This document shows positions 1 to 8,997 of a DNA stretch of 61,893 bases, piece after piece. The translations under genes and the position numbers were made by a program. The notes below the pieces were generated by a model. The model made no database searches and was not told where the DNA came from. It saw only the letters and a list, made by a program, of their open reading frames with translations. The number at the start of each line of letters is the position of its first letter. The first letter of the stretch is position 1. The DNA comes from Reyranella sp. (lineage in GTDB: Bacteria > Pseudomonadota > Alphaproteobacteria > Reyranellales > Reyranellaceae): the NCBI RefSeq assembly GCF_004296935.1, contig NZ_SCVH01000101.1:1-61893 (forward strand), read 5' to 3'.

Positions 1-67
1 CCAGGCTCGCCACGTCCTCGGCGGCGGCGCCGGTCAGGCGCAACAGGTTCCAGCTGATGACCTTCAC
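1..67 (-). CDS. Endonuclease/exonuclease/phosphatase family protein, N-terminal fragment
   Basis: The complement reads from a GTG at 67 into the window edge and starts VKVISWNLLR, followed by LTGAAAEDVASL. A lysine-valine-hydrophobic-SWN(L/I) start is the first beta strand and metal-binding Asn of the endonuclease/exonuclease/phosphatase (EEP) fold. Only about 22 residues are visible, so substrate (DNA, phosphodiester or other) cannot be judged. The gene lies 35 bases downstream of the antiporter gene on the same strand and may be co-transcribed with it. Confidence 0.55.
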   Translation of the reverse strand, partial: MKVISWNLLRLTGAAAEDVASL

Positions 68-102
68 GCACGCCTCATGACTTGAGCCTCATGACCTGGG
101 CC

Positions 103-1929
103 TCATGACCGGGGTTTGCGATCGCGCTGCGCCGTCTGGCGGGCCTGGCGGATCTGCTCGGTCAGCAGACTCGCGGTTCCGGCGGCAGCCTGCAATTCGC
201 GACGCACGGTCTCGCGGCGTTCGTGGATCGAGGCAATCACCAGCCCCATCGGCACGCCAAGACCAACCAGCGCCGATTCGGCCAGTTGCAGACTCGCCTC
301 GATGGTTTCCGGCACCGTATCGGTGACGTCGAGCGTGTAGAGGTGGCGGGCATGCTGGGCATCATGGGCGCGCGCCACGATCATCACGTCCGGCCGGCGC
401 GCGCGCACCGCCCGCACGACATCGTCAACGACGGCAGTGTCGATGGTGACGATGACGCCCGCCGCCTCGTCGATGCCGCAGCGCTGGAGGTAGATCGGGT
501 TGCTGGCATCGCCGTAGTAGATCGGCCGGCCGAGGTTGCGCCAGCGCTCGACGAGGGCCACGTCCTTGTCGGTGGCGAGATAGGCGATCTCGTGCTTGTC
601 GAGCAGGTCGCAGACCAGCTGGCCGACGCGGCCGTGGCCGACGACGATGACACGCTTGGTATGGTCGTCCGGCGGCAGCAGGGTCGAGGAAGGTCGCGAC
701 GGTGCTTCCGCGTCGAGGCGTTTGTGGATGTGCCGGGCGGCCAGGGCAATGAACGGCAGCGTGCCCATGGTCAGCGAAACCACCGCGAGCACGCCGGCCG
801 CGACGCCACTGTCGATCAACCTGAACTGGGTGGCGAGGCCGATGCCGATGAAGGCGAACTCGCCGCCCGGCGCCAACAGCAGGCTGGTCTCCATGCTGGT
901 CGACCACGGTATGCCGAACAGCCGGCAGAGCGGAGCGAGCAATATCGTCTTGGCCACCATCATGGCAAGGAAACCGCCGGCAACCAGAAGCGGTTCCCGC
1001 CAGATGAATCCGAGGTCGATGTGCATGCCGACGGAGAAGAAGAAGACTCCCAGCAGGAGACCACGGAAGGGATCGATCATCGCCTCGACGGCGCGCCGGT
1101 ACTCGGTCTCGGCGAGGAGCAGGCCGGCTATGAAGGCACCCAGCGCCATCGAGAGGCCGGCAACGGAGGCGATCACGCCCGAGCCGACGGCGATCAGCAA
1201 GGTGGCCGCCATGAAGAATTCCGGGTTGTCCGTTCCCGCTGCCAGCCGGAACAGCGGCTTCAACACGACTCGGCCGACGACGGCGATCACGCCGACGGCG
1301 ACAACCGCCTCGACCAGGGCGATCACCACGCCCTGCACGACGGAACCCTCGCTGTTGCCGCCCAATGCGCTGATCAGGAACAGCAGCGGCACGACGGCAA
1401 GATCCTGGGCGAGCAGGATGGCGAAGCTGGTACGGCCAGTGGTCGACATCATGCGGCGCTGGCCACTCAGCAGCTCCATCACGATGGCCGTCGACGACAG
1501 GGCCAGGCAGGCGCCGATGATCAGGGCCGCGGCCGGCGGCTGGCCCAGCCACAGGGCGCCGAGGCTGATGGCGATTGCCGTAAGCGAGACCTGAAGACCA
1601 CCCAGTCCGAACACCAGCCGACGCATGGTGATCAGGCGGCGCATCGACAGTTCCATGCCGATGAAGAACAGCAGAAAGACGATTCCGAGGTCGGCGATGA
1701 AGGCGATCTGCTTTTCGCCGGTGACGGTCAGCCAGTCGATGGCGCGGGAATAGTCGGCGAGCTGGCCGAGCCCATAGGGGCCGAGCAGCGCCCCGACGAC
1801 GAGGAAGCCCAGAATCGGGCTGATCTTCAGGCGATGCACGACCGGCGCCACGACGGCCGCCGTTCCCAGGATGATCAGCGCATCCTTGAAGACGAAGATT
1901 TCCGCAGATCCTGCCATTGGCTCAAACAT
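103..1929 (-). CDS. Monovalent cation:proton antiporter, CPA2 family (KefB/KefC-like) with TrkA-N domain
   Basis: This 608-residue inner-membrane protein has about 12 hydrophobic segments over residues 1-390 (Na+/H+ exchanger domain). A cytoplasmic Rossmann TrkA-N domain follows at about 410-530, with the nucleotide-binding glycine motif VVGHGRVG. The family exchanges K+ or Na+ for H+ and is gated by nucleotides or glutathione conjugates. The open frame continues upstream to 2454, but that stretch is antisense to the neighbouring dehydrogenase and is not protein-like. The start is therefore placed at ATG 1929 (MFEP); ATG 1917 (MAGS) is equally possible, and neither has a strong ribosome-binding site. 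It diverges from the gene at 1993, so the 60-base gap should hold both promoters. Confidence 0.88.
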   Translation of the reverse strand: MFEPMAGSAEIFVFKDALIILGTAAVVAPVVHRLKISPILGFLVVGALLGPYGLGQLADYSRAIDWLTVTGEKQIAFIADLGIVFLLFFIGMELSMRRLITMRRLVFGLGGLQVSLTAIAISLGALWLGQPPAAALIIGACLALSSTAIVMELLSGQRRMMSTTGRTSFAILLAQDLAVVPLLFLISALGGNSEGSVVQGVVIALVEAVVAVGVIAVVGRVVLKPLFRLAAGTDNPEFFMAATLLIAVGSGVIASVAGLSMALGAFIAGLLLAETEYRRAVEAMIDPFRGLLLGVFFFSVGMHIDLGFIWREPLLVAGGFLAMMVAKTILLAPLCRLFGIPWSTSMETSLLLAPGGEFAFIGIGLATQFRLIDSGVAAGVLAVVSLTMGTLPFIALAARHIHKRLDAEAPSRPSSTLLPPDDHTKRVIVVGHGRVGQLVCDLLDKHEIAYLATDKDVALVERWRNLGRPIYYGDASNPIYLQRCGIDEAAGVIVTIDTAVVDDVVRAVRARRPDVMIVARAHDAQHARHLYTLDVTDTVPETIEASLQLAESALVGLGVPMGLVIASIHERRETVRRELQAAAGTASLLTEQIRQARQTAQRDRKPRS

Positions 1930-1992
1930 AGACTGCGCACGGCGATCTGTGCACACTTTCGTCGGCAATAAGGAAATCGGGATGGAGACGAC

Positions 1993-2994
1993 ATGAAGGT
2001 GGTCATCACCGGCGGCGCCGGCTTTCTCGGCAAGAAGCTGGCGCGGCGTATCCTGCAGCAGGGCGCGATCGCGGGACCGACCGGCGCGCCGGAGCGCGTG
2101 GGCGAACTGCTGCTGTTCGATGTCGCCAAGGCGACCGGGCCGGGGCTCGATGACCCCAGGGTCAAGGCGCTGGCCGGCGACATCGCCAACTTCGCGACGG
2201 TGCAGTCGATCGTGCAGGGCGCGGCCACGGTGTTCCATTTCGCCGCCGTCGTGAGCGCGGGCGCCGAGGCCGATTTCGACCTCGGCTACCGGGTCAACCT
2301 CGACGGTACGCGCAACGTGCTGGAAGCCTGCCGGGCGCTCGGGACCAACCCGAGGGTCGTCTTCACCAGTTCGCTGGCCGCCTTCGGTGGCGACCTGCCG
2401 CCGGCCGTGACCGACGATACGCCGCTCACGCCGCAGACTTCCTATGGCGCGCAAAAGTCAATCGGCGAATTCCTGGTCCGAGACTACACCCGCAAGGGAT
2501 TCCTGCGCGGTACTGCGGTGAGGCTGCCGACGATCTGCGTCCGCACCGGCCTGCCCAACAAGGCGGCGTCGACTTGGGCCAGTTCCGTCCTGCGCGAGCC
2601 GCTCACCGGCGTCGACGTCGTCTGTCCGGTTACACCCGAGACCATCATGGTCGTGCTCAGCCCGCGCAAGACGGTCGATGCCTTCATGCGCCTGCACGAT
2701 CTGCCGCCGGATGCCTTCGGGCCGGGCCGCACGCTGCTGTTGAACGGCATCAATGTGACGGCCAGGGAGCTGGAAGCAGCCGTGGCGCGCCACGCCGGCA
2801 ACCGCAAAGTCGGCAAGGTGGTCTGGCAGCACGATCCCGCCATTCAGAAGATCTGTAACGGCTGGCCTCAGGGCATCGATTCGAAGCGTTCCCGCGCGCT
2901 CGGGTTCGAGACCGACAAGGACCTCGACGAGGTCGTGCGTCACTTCATCGCCGACGATCTCGACGAGCAGATGAAGATCGCCAAGCCCGCCTGA
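1993..2994 (+). CDS. NAD-dependent epimerase/dehydratase, D-erythronate dehydrogenase (DenD)-like
   Basis: The 333-residue protein is an extended short-chain dehydrogenase. It has the N-terminal nucleotide-binding motif TGGAGFLG, and an SSLAAFGGDLP strand leads to the catalytic YGAQK (Tyr and Lys four apart). The segments DDTPLTPQTSYG and VRLPTICVR resemble D-erythronate dehydrogenases, which oxidise D-erythronate to 2-oxo-tetronate. The rest of that pathway (otnK, otnC, otnI) is not in the window, so the substrate is an inference. The start at ATG 1993 follows GGAG at proper spacing. It converges on the methyltransferase gene with a 2-base gap. Confidence 0.8.
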   Translation: MKVVITGGAGFLGKKLARRILQQGAIAGPTGAPERVGELLLFDVAKATGPGLDDPRVKALAGDIANFATVQSIVQGAATVFHFAAVVSAGAEADFDLGYRVNLDGTRNVLEACRALGTNPRVVFTSSLAAFGGDLPPAVTDDTPLTPQTSYGAQKSIGEFLVRDYTRKGFLRGTAVRLPTICVRTGLPNKAASTWASSVLREPLTGVDVVCPVTPETIMVVLSPRKTVDAFMRLHDLPPDAFGPGRTLLLNGINVTARELEAAVARHAGNRKVGKVVWQHDPAIQKICNGWPQGIDSKRSRALGFETDKDLDEVVRHFIADDLDEQMKIAKPA

Positions 2995-2996
2995 CT

Positions 2997-3806
2997 CTAG
3001 CCTCGTCGCAGCATGCGCCAGCCGTTCTGCAGGTGCCGCCAGGGCCCCCAGACGTGGCGGGTGCGCATCATGTGCCAGCGCTGCGGCTCGTTGTCCGGGC
3101 CGGCGACAGGTCCGGCGTCTTCGACGTAGTCGGTGATGCCCACCGCGTCGGTGTCCCAGGGGCCCGTGGTCTTGAAGATCGTCGTCTTGGCCCCGTAGGT
3201 GCCGAGCGCCCGCGACATGCCCGAGGCCATGAAATCCATGTAACGCGGCAGGCTTTCGGGGCGGCAAAGATAGCCCTTGTTGAAGCCGACGGCGAGCAGC
3301 CGGAAATGGAAAGGGTTCTTTTCGAGGTAGCGGATCACCTCGGTCGTGTTGGCGGGATAGCGCGGCGAGAAGAAATCGTCGATCACCACGATGCCTTCGG
3401 TATTGACGATCCGGTTGGCGAACTCGAGCTCGCGGTAGACCGCAGTGCCGGTGTGCTCGCCGTCGATATGAAACCAGCGCACCGTCTGGTGCATCGCCTG
3501 GGGGTCGAGTTTGGCCGCCAGATCGGCGGACGGACCGGACAGGGGCACGATGTTGGCCGGCTCGACGCCGACCGACCGGATAGCGCGATGCACCGCCGGT
3601 TCGTCCAATCGGAGATCGCACAGATAGAGTTTTTCACCGCCCTTGCGATAGGCCGCCAGTACCGAGGCCGATCGGCCACGCCATACGCCGATTTCGAACA
3701 GGTCCCCGGTCACGCCGGACTGCTGGTCGAGCAGGGCACGCCAGACGCAGTAGGACTGGAACATGAACCAGCCTGGAATTGCGTCGATTTTCTCCCAACT
3801 GAGCAT
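2997..3806 (-). CDS. Class I SAM-dependent methyltransferase (TylF / Methyltransf_24-like)
   Basis: The 269-residue protein shows motif I as LFEIGVWRGRSA near residue 37, the usual E-G-x-GxS pattern of TylF and Methyltransf_24 enzymes. A FHIDGEHT segment (residues about 111-118) and VVIDDF (about 140) fit the metal- and substrate-binding acidic positions of this group. These enzymes methylate sugars or small acceptors in the cytoplasm; the acceptor cannot be told from sequence. The gene diverges from the membrane-protein pair starting at 3913 and may belong to the same cell-surface glycan theme, which is a weak inference. Confidence 0.7.
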   Translation of the reverse strand: MLSWEKIDAIPGWFMFQSYCVWRALLDQQSGVTGDLFEIGVWRGRSASVLAAYRKGGEKLYLCDLRLDEPAVHRAIRSVGVEPANIVPLSGPSADLAAKLDPQAMHQTVRWFHIDGEHTGTAVYRELEFANRIVNTEGIVVIDDFFSPRYPANTTEVIRYLEKNPFHFRLLAVGFNKGYLCRPESLPRYMDFMASGMSRALGTYGAKTTIFKTTGPWDTDAVGITDYVEDAGPVAGPDNEPQRWHMMRTRHVWGPWRHLQNGWRMLRRG

Positions 3807-3912
3807 CGTCTATCCTCGCTTGCGGGGCCTTGCTAACAGCGCCCCTTCGAGGCCGCAAGCCGCGAGCGCTTGCTTCCGCCCCAACGGTCAGGTAGAGCCC
3901 GCTCGCTTGCGT

Positions 3913-5259
3913 ATGCCAACAATAATCGCCTACCGCATCACAATCGGTCTGCTTTGGGGGCTGGCACTCTGGCATAGCTGGGAGAGCCGGGGCCTGTTTG
4001 TCGACGGCTCGGCGTTCCTCGTCCAGATCGCCCGCCGCGAGTGGTTTTTCGACTTCTACGCGCCGCGCCTGTACGCGATGGTCATCGGCCAGATTCCGGT
4101 CATGACGGCGTTGTTCCTGGGCGTTACCGACTTGCATCTGATGGCGCGCCTGCTGTCGTTCGGGCTGTTCGCCGTACCGACCGCCCTCTACCACCTTGCC
4201 CTGATGCGCGCGAAGGACGACGCGGTTCTGCTGGCCGCCGTGGTGGCGGCGGTCGCCGTGGTCTTCATGACGACCTCGTTCTTCATCGTCGGCGAGTACA
4301 ACACCGCCTATGCGCTCGTCGTGCTGGCGGCGGTCCGGCTGGCGACGGCCGAGCGGCTCACCGTCTTCGACGGCCTGGTGCTGGCGGCGCTCGCCTTCCT
4401 CGCCATGCGGACCTACGAAGTGATGATCTATCTCGGCCCGCTGCTGGCGGCGATGATCTTCTGGGCGCTTCGCCGGGCACCGTCACGGCCGGTCTTCGCC
4501 ACCGCGCTTCATGTCGCGGCCGCGGGCATGTTTCTCGCCGGCATGGTCGTGGCCACCGGTTCCATTCTCAAGCCCCACTCCGAGGAGCACCTCAGCGATA
4601 CGGTCGCGACCGCCACCAACTTCTGGCAGAACATGCAATTCGACATGGTGCTTGCAGCGGCGCTCGTGGTCGTGGGGTGGGCACTGCTCAATCCGCGCTC
4701 CCTGATGGGGACGAGGCCATATTGGTGGGCGGCCTCGTTCCTCGTCATCCTCGCCCTGTCGCCGCTGCTCGCGGCCAGCGACACGCTCGTGCGGCCGCTG
4801 GCCAAGTCGCAGTACGTCGCGCGGACGGCGGCGGGATTGGTCATCGCCGCGATCGTCATCTTCATCTGGATCTACCGTTCCAAGGTCGGCAACAAACTGC
4901 CGGCGCTCGTCATCCTGCGCGCGCCCGACGCGGCACGGCGCTTTGTCGCTTTTGCGTTTCTGATGCTGTTGGCCGGCCTGCCCTCCGACATCTACCTGAC
5001 CAGAACCTGGATCTCGTACCTCGAGGCCGTGCGGACTGTCGTCCGGTCGCAAAGCGGGGTGATCGCCTTCGAGAGCACGTCGCTGGCAAGAAATCCGCAC
5101 CTGCATCTGATCGAAGCCTGGATCCTGCCAAGCCAGAGCCTGGTGCTGCGCGCCAAGCGCGGTGACGGGATCATCGCGCCGCCCAAGGATTTCGACTCCT
5201 GGCAGCCGTTTCCGCCGGCCCAGCCCTACGATCTCGGCCCCTTCATGTGGCGCGACTAG
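3913..5259 (+). CDS. Polytopic membrane protein, possibly GT-C-type glycosyltransferase (copy 1)
   Basis: The 448-residue protein has roughly ten hydrophobic segments and no cytoplasmic domain. An acidic first loop, FVDGSAFLVQ, follows TM1. That layout, a long first loop with an aspartate after TM1, resembles GT-C lipid-sugar-dependent glycosyltransferases and GtrII-like proteins, but no defining motif is certain. ATG 3913 was chosen over an upstream in-frame start at 3763 because the latter overlaps the divergent methyltransferase. The stop is 2 bases before the start of a paralogue (next gene); both carry TSFFIVGEYN and FWQNMQF at equivalent positions. Confidence 0.6.
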   Translation: MPTIIAYRITIGLLWGLALWHSWESRGLFVDGSAFLVQIARREWFFDFYAPRLYAMVIGQIPVMTALFLGVTDLHLMARLLSFGLFAVPTALYHLALMRAKDDAVLLAAVVAAVAVVFMTTSFFIVGEYNTAYALVVLAAVRLATAERLTVFDGLVLAALAFLAMRTYEVMIYLGPLLAAMIFWALRRAPSRPVFATALHVAAAGMFLAGMVVATGSILKPHSEEHLSDTVATATNFWQNMQFDMVLAAALVVVGWALLNPRSLMGTRPYWWAASFLVILALSPLLAASDTLVRPLAKSQYVARTAAGLVIAAIVIFIWIYRSKVGNKLPALVILRAPDAARRFVAFAFLMLLAGLPSDIYLTRTWISYLEAVRTVVRSQSGVIAFESTSLARNPHLHLIEAWILPSQSLVLRAKRGDGIIAPPKDFDSWQPFPPAQPYDLGPFMWRD

Positions 5260-5261
5260 GC

Positions 5262-6623
5262 ATGCGCAAGGTCCCGCATTTCGCAGCCTATCGAGGCGTC
5301 ATTGTGCTGCTGTGGGCGCTGGTCATCTACAACGCCGTCGAATGCCGCGGACTCTTCTGGGACGGATCGTCCTTCCTGGTAAACCTGCTCGACCGCGAAC
5401 GATTTCATGATTTCTATGCCGCCCGCGCCCATGTCGATTGGCTGACCCAGGCGCCCATGCTGCTGCTGGCGGACGCCGGTATGCGCGATACCAGGCTGCT
5501 GGCAATGGCCTACTCGGCCACGCTGTTCGCCGTACCGGCTGCTCTCTATCATTTTGCGCTGGCGCGCGTGAGGCACCATCCGCCGCTGCTTGCCGCCGTC
5601 GTCGCCATCGTCGCCGCAGTCTATCTGCCGACTTCGTTCTTCATCGTCGGCGAATACAACGCGACCTTCGCGGCCGTGACGGCAGCCATGGCGGTGACGT
5701 TGACGACGGGTGGCAGGAGCGTGCGCGATGCGGCGATCCTGTGCGTGCTCGGGGCGCTTTGCCTTCGCTCCTACGAGGCCATGGTCTATTTCGGGCCGCT
5801 GCTCGCGGCGGCGATTGTCTGGGAATCGCGCCGCGCCGCCAGCCCTGACTTCGGCATTCGCGTCCTCTATGCGCTCGCAGCGCTCGCCTTCATCGGCGCT
5901 GCGGTGGTTTCGGCCGTGACGATCGTCGACTATTGGGACCATCCGCACTTTCTCAAGGTGCGGTCGACCAGCGTCGACTTCTGGCAGAACATGCAGTTCG
6001 CCATTCCCCTGGCCGGCTGCGTGATCTGTGGCGCGGCCGGCCTGCGGCGGCCATCCTGGCTGCAGGGCAGGGGACCGCTCATCGTTCTGGGCGTCGTTGC
6101 CGCCCTTCTTGCCCTGTCGCCCTGGTGGCGGGTCGTACACCCGCCCTCGATCCTCTATCCGCCCTCCCACTACGTGGCGCGCCAGGCGGCCGGGATTCTG
6201 CTTGCCGTGCTCCTGGGGGGTATGTGGCTGCTCGCCGACCGGCGACGCGATCCACCCGCCGTGGTCGCTATCTTGCGGGAGACAGCGGTCTCCCGGCGGC
6301 TGCTCACCCTGGTCACGGCACTGACTTTTGCCGCGGCGGTTCCCGACATCGCGCTGACGCGGCTGTGGGCGGGCTATCTCGACAGCGTCCGCGGCCTGGT
6401 CGACGAACGCTCCGGCATCATCCGCGCCGAGACGCTGCCGCTGCATGACTGGCCGAACAAGTTGTTTTTCCAGGACTGGTCGTTTCCGGCGCTGAGCGCG
6501 ATCGTCAGCCGAACGCCCGGCAAGGCCTATGTCGTTTCCGACCAGGATTATCTCAGCAACCCGCCGTTCGAGCCGGAATGCGGCCTGCTGCCCCGGCTGA
6601 GCGGCTACGGCTGGCGGCGCTAA
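5262..6623 (+). CDS. Polytopic membrane protein, paralogue of the preceding gene (copy 2)
   Basis: This 453-residue membrane protein has the same topology as its upstream neighbour. Shared landmarks are an FWDGSSFLVNLLDRERFHDFY first loop (FVDGSAFLVQ in copy 1), the segment TSFFIVGEYN and FWQNMQF in the second half. The pair therefore arose by tandem duplication and then diverged well below near-identity. ATG 5262 lies 2 bases after the upstream stop, implying translational coupling; GTG 5247 is an alternative start. Function is unknown; a GT-C-like transferase acting on a surface polysaccharide is the best guess. Confidence 0.6.
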   Translation: MRKVPHFAAYRGVIVLLWALVIYNAVECRGLFWDGSSFLVNLLDRERFHDFYAARAHVDWLTQAPMLLLADAGMRDTRLLAMAYSATLFAVPAALYHFALARVRHHPPLLAAVVAIVAAVYLPTSFFIVGEYNATFAAVTAAMAVTLTTGGRSVRDAAILCVLGALCLRSYEAMVYFGPLLAAAIVWESRRAASPDFGIRVLYALAALAFIGAAVVSAVTIVDYWDHPHFLKVRSTSVDFWQNMQFAIPLAGCVICGAAGLRRPSWLQGRGPLIVLGVVAALLALSPWWRVVHPPSILYPPSHYVARQAAGILLAVLLGGMWLLADRRRDPPAVVAILRETAVSRRLLTLVTALTFAAAVPDIALTRLWAGYLDSVRGLVDERSGIIRAETLPLHDWPNKLFFQDWSFPALSAIVSRTPGKAYVVSDQDYLSNPPFEPECGLLPRLSGYGWRR

Positions 6624-6815
6624 GGCTGGCGAATGGACCATTTCGTGGCACACCTCGTTGTGCCACGCGGTGTCCCGCTGCCTGTGCCACGAAGCCGGCT
6701 CAAGCCCTTGATCCGGCTGGCCGATCGCCCCCTGACGAACTGTGCCAGCCATGCCCGCCCGCAGCCGGGATGGGCGTGCCGCTGCCGTCTCCCGGAAGCA
6801 GCCCGGCGTGGACCA

Positions 6816-6851
6816 CGAAAAACGCCCGGAGCGAGGGATCGCCCGGGCGTT
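6816..6851 (-). terminator. Rho-independent terminator
   Basis: AACGCCCGG and CCGGGCGTT form a perfect 9-bp stem around a 13-base loop (6821-6851). On the minus strand it is followed by TTTTTC. It ends transcription of the carboxyltransferase gene and/or the candidate small RNA. Confidence 0.85.
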
Positions 6852-6884
6852 GCCAGCAGTGCCTTCACAAAGGCGTCCACTGTA
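6816..6884 (-). ncRNA. Candidate small RNA A (about 70 nt)
   Basis: On the minus strand a promoter-like pair, TTGCAA (6919-6914), 17 bases, CTAAAT (6896-6891), precedes about 70 bases ending in a perfect 9-bp hairpin plus a T run. There is no open frame. The 16-base string TTGCAAGTTCAGCAGG is identical to strings at 34504 and 51191, also in gene-free DNA. The transcript could be an independent sRNA or a processed 3' end of the carboxylase mRNA, since its promoter box lies right after that gene's stop. Confidence 0.4.
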
Positions 6885-6889
6885 TTGGA

Positions 6890-6919
6890 AATTTAGCACA
6901 AAACCTGCTGAACTTGCAA
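6890..6919 (-). promoter_or_regulatory. Putative sigma-70-type promoter with conserved TTGCAAGTTCAGCAGG box (copy A)
   Basis: TTGCAA and CTAAAT (or TAAATT with one more spacer base) are separated by 17 bases on the minus strand. The 16-base box is shared exactly with two other intergenic sites in the window. Conservation through the spacer suggests more than core promoter function, perhaps an activator site. Confidence 0.4.
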
Positions 6920-6924
6920 ATCAA

Positions 6925-8475
6925 CTACGGCCGCATCCACGGGCTGCTGCGCCCCGAGCCGCGGATGGGTGCGGCCAGTTCGACGAACTCGCACAGGATC
7001 TTGCGGGTGTCGCGCGGGTCGATGATCTCCTCGATCCAGAAGGTCTCGGCACTGCGGAATGGCGATCGCAGCTTGTTCAGCCGCTCTTCGATCTCGGCCA
7101 TCTTGGCCTTCGGATCCGGAGCGGCGGCGATGTCGGCGCGATAGGCGGCCTCGATGCCGCCTTCCAGCGGCAGCGACCCCCAGCGGCCGGACGGCCAGGC
7201 ATAGCGCCAGTTGACCCTGGAACCGTTCTGGTGCGCGGCGCCGGCAACACCGAAGGCATTGCGGATGATGAAGGTGCACCACGGCACCGTCGTCTGGAAC
7301 ATCGCCGACATGGCGCGCACGCCCTGGCGGATGACGCCGCTCTTCTCGGCCTCGAGCCCGATCAGGAAGCCGGGGCAGTCGCAGAAGTAGACCACCGGCA
7401 TGTGGAAGGTCTCGGCCATGTCGAGGAAGCGTGTCACCTTCTGGCAGGCGTCGGCCGTCCAGCCGCCGCCATAGAACATCGGATCGCTCGCCATCACGGC
7501 GACCGGCCAGCCGTCGACCCGGGCAAAGCCGGTGACGACCGATCGGCCGTAGAGCCTGCCCATCTCGAAGAAGCTGCCCTGGTCGACCACCTTCTCGACG
7601 ATCGGGCGGATGCGATAGACCTTGCGGATGTCGCGCGGGATGACGTCGAACAGAGATTCTTCGCGCCGCGCCGGATCGTCGGTCACGGGGCCGCGCGGCG
7701 GCGCGTCGTGGACCGACGAGGGCAGGTAGGAGAGGAACCGGCGCGTGACGGCAAAGGCCTCTTCCTCGCTGTCGACTGCCTCGTCGATGGCGCCGGCGCG
7801 AAGCTGGATTTCCCAGCCGCCCAGTTCCTGCTTGTCGTACTGCTTGGGGCTCAGCCGATTCACCACCGGCGGGCCGGCGACGAACATCGCCGAGATTTCC
7901 TTCACCATTACCGAGTAGTGCGTCGCGGCCAGCCGCGCGGCGCCCAACCCGGCGACCGAGCCGAGGCCGAGGCCCACCGTCGGCACGGCGCCCATGTTCT
8001 GCACCACCCATTCCCAGCCGCTGACGCCCGGGACATTGGCGCGGCCGGTGGTCTCGATGGTCTTGACCGAGCCGCCGCCGCCCGATCCCTCGATCATGCG
8101 GATCACCGGTACGCGGTACTGGTTGGCGTAGCGTTCGATGAAGTTGGACTTCTCCTTGATCGTGGCGTCGGCCGAGCCGCCGCGGACGGTGAAGTCGTCG
8201 CCGGTGACGGCGACCGGCCGGCCGTCGATCTTGCCGCGGCCCATCACGGCGTTGGCCGGCATCAGATCGACCAGGTCGTTGCGGCCGTCGTATTCCGCCT
8301 TGCCGGCGATGCTGCCGAGTTCGCGGAAGGAGTCCTTGTCGAGCAGCCGGTCGATGCGCTCACGGACGGTCAGCCGGCCGCCGTCGTGCTGGCGCTTGAC
8401 CTTGTCGGCGCCGCCCATGCGCTTCGTCATTTCCTGACGGCGGCGCAGCTCGTCCATTTCCGGTTGCCAACTCAT
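6925..8475 (-). CDS. Acyl-CoA carboxylase carboxyltransferase (beta) subunit
   Basis: The 516-residue protein has the two crotonase-fold halves of biotin-dependent carboxyltransferases, such as propionyl-, methylcrotonyl- and acetyl-CoA carboxylase beta. Its N-terminus is the usual MTKRMGGADKVKRQHDGG type. Typical oxyanion-hole glycines appear in EGSGGGGSVK (N half) and FCDCPGFLIG (C half). It transfers the carboxyl group from carboxybiotin to an acyl-CoA in the cytoplasm. No biotin carboxylase or BCCP gene is in the window, so the substrate is open and the partner must lie elsewhere. ATG 8475 is clear. It has a good terminator downstream. Confidence 0.88.
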   Translation of the reverse strand: MSWQPEMDELRRRQEMTKRMGGADKVKRQHDGGRLTVRERIDRLLDKDSFRELGSIAGKAEYDGRNDLVDLMPANAVMGRGKIDGRPVAVTGDDFTVRGGSADATIKEKSNFIERYANQYRVPVIRMIEGSGGGGSVKTIETTGRANVPGVSGWEWVVQNMGAVPTVGLGLGSVAGLGAARLAATHYSVMVKEISAMFVAGPPVVNRLSPKQYDKQELGGWEIQLRAGAIDEAVDSEEEAFAVTRRFLSYLPSSVHDAPPRGPVTDDPARREESLFDVIPRDIRKVYRIRPIVEKVVDQGSFFEMGRLYGRSVVTGFARVDGWPVAVMASDPMFYGGGWTADACQKVTRFLDMAETFHMPVVYFCDCPGFLIGLEAEKSGVIRQGVRAMSAMFQTTVPWCTFIIRNAFGVAGAAHQNGSRVNWRYAWPSGRWGSLPLEGGIEAAYRADIAAAPDPKAKMAEIEERLNKLRSPFRSAETFWIEEIIDPRDTRKILCEFVELAAPIRGSGRSSPWMRP

Positions 8476-8586
8476 CGCCTGTTTCCCCGGTCCGGTTGTT
8501 TCAATCGTCTCAAAGCGGTCAAGTCTCGTACCAACGCCGGGCTTGAGCGGCTACACTGAAAGCATCCGAGCCGTGGAGATGGGCCG

Positions 8587-8997
8587 ATGGACGAAACGGG
8601 CAACAGCAGCGTGCTGCTGGTGGCGCGGTGCCTGCTGGCCGGCCTGTTCCTGTGGTCGGGGATCGGCAAGATCGCGGGCTACGACGAGGCCGGGCAGTTC
8701 ATGGTGCAGCACGGCACGATCGGGCTGCTGCTGCCCGTGGCCATCGTGGTCGAGATCGGCGCCGCCTTTCTCCTGATCGTCGGCTGGAAGGTGAGGTTTG
8801 CCGCGGTGGCGCTCGCCGGCTTCTGCATTGTGACGGCCCTGCTGTTCCACGCCAACTTCACCGACCGCGCCCAGATGGTCCACTTCCTCAAGAACGTCGC
8901 CCTGGCAGGTGGCCTGCTCGCCCTCTACGTCTCGGGCCCCGGCCGCATGTCGTTCGACGGCGCGGACGAGAGCGGCGACCAGGTAGACGGGCGCTAG
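8587..8997 (+). CDS. DoxX family membrane protein
   Basis: The protein has 136 residues and four predicted membrane helices. The characteristic DoxX start (LLVARCLLAGLFLWSGIGK, residues about 9-27) and a central amphipathic segment are present. DoxX proteins are small quinone-associated or redox membrane proteins; the specific role here is unknown. The start follows GGAG. Its last four bases overlap the 3' end of pxpC on the other strand. Confidence 0.85.
   Translation: MDETGNSSVLLVARCLLAGLFLWSGIGKIAGYDEAGQFMVQHGTIGLLLPVAIVVEIGAAFLLIVGWKVRFAAVALAGFCIVTALLFHANFTDRAQMVHFLKNVALAGGLLALYVSGPGRMSFDGADESGDQVDGR

Noticed and set aside
223-1971. A 582-residue plus-strand frame opposite the antiporter
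   Set aside because: Its Asp/His/Gln-rich composition without domains is typical of the antisense strand of a GC-rich gene.
1930-2454. An N-terminal extension of the antiporter reading frame over more than 170 codons
   Set aside because: It is antisense to the DenD-like gene, is Arg/Gly/His-rich and not protein-like; the antiporter family starts at the hydrophobic part.
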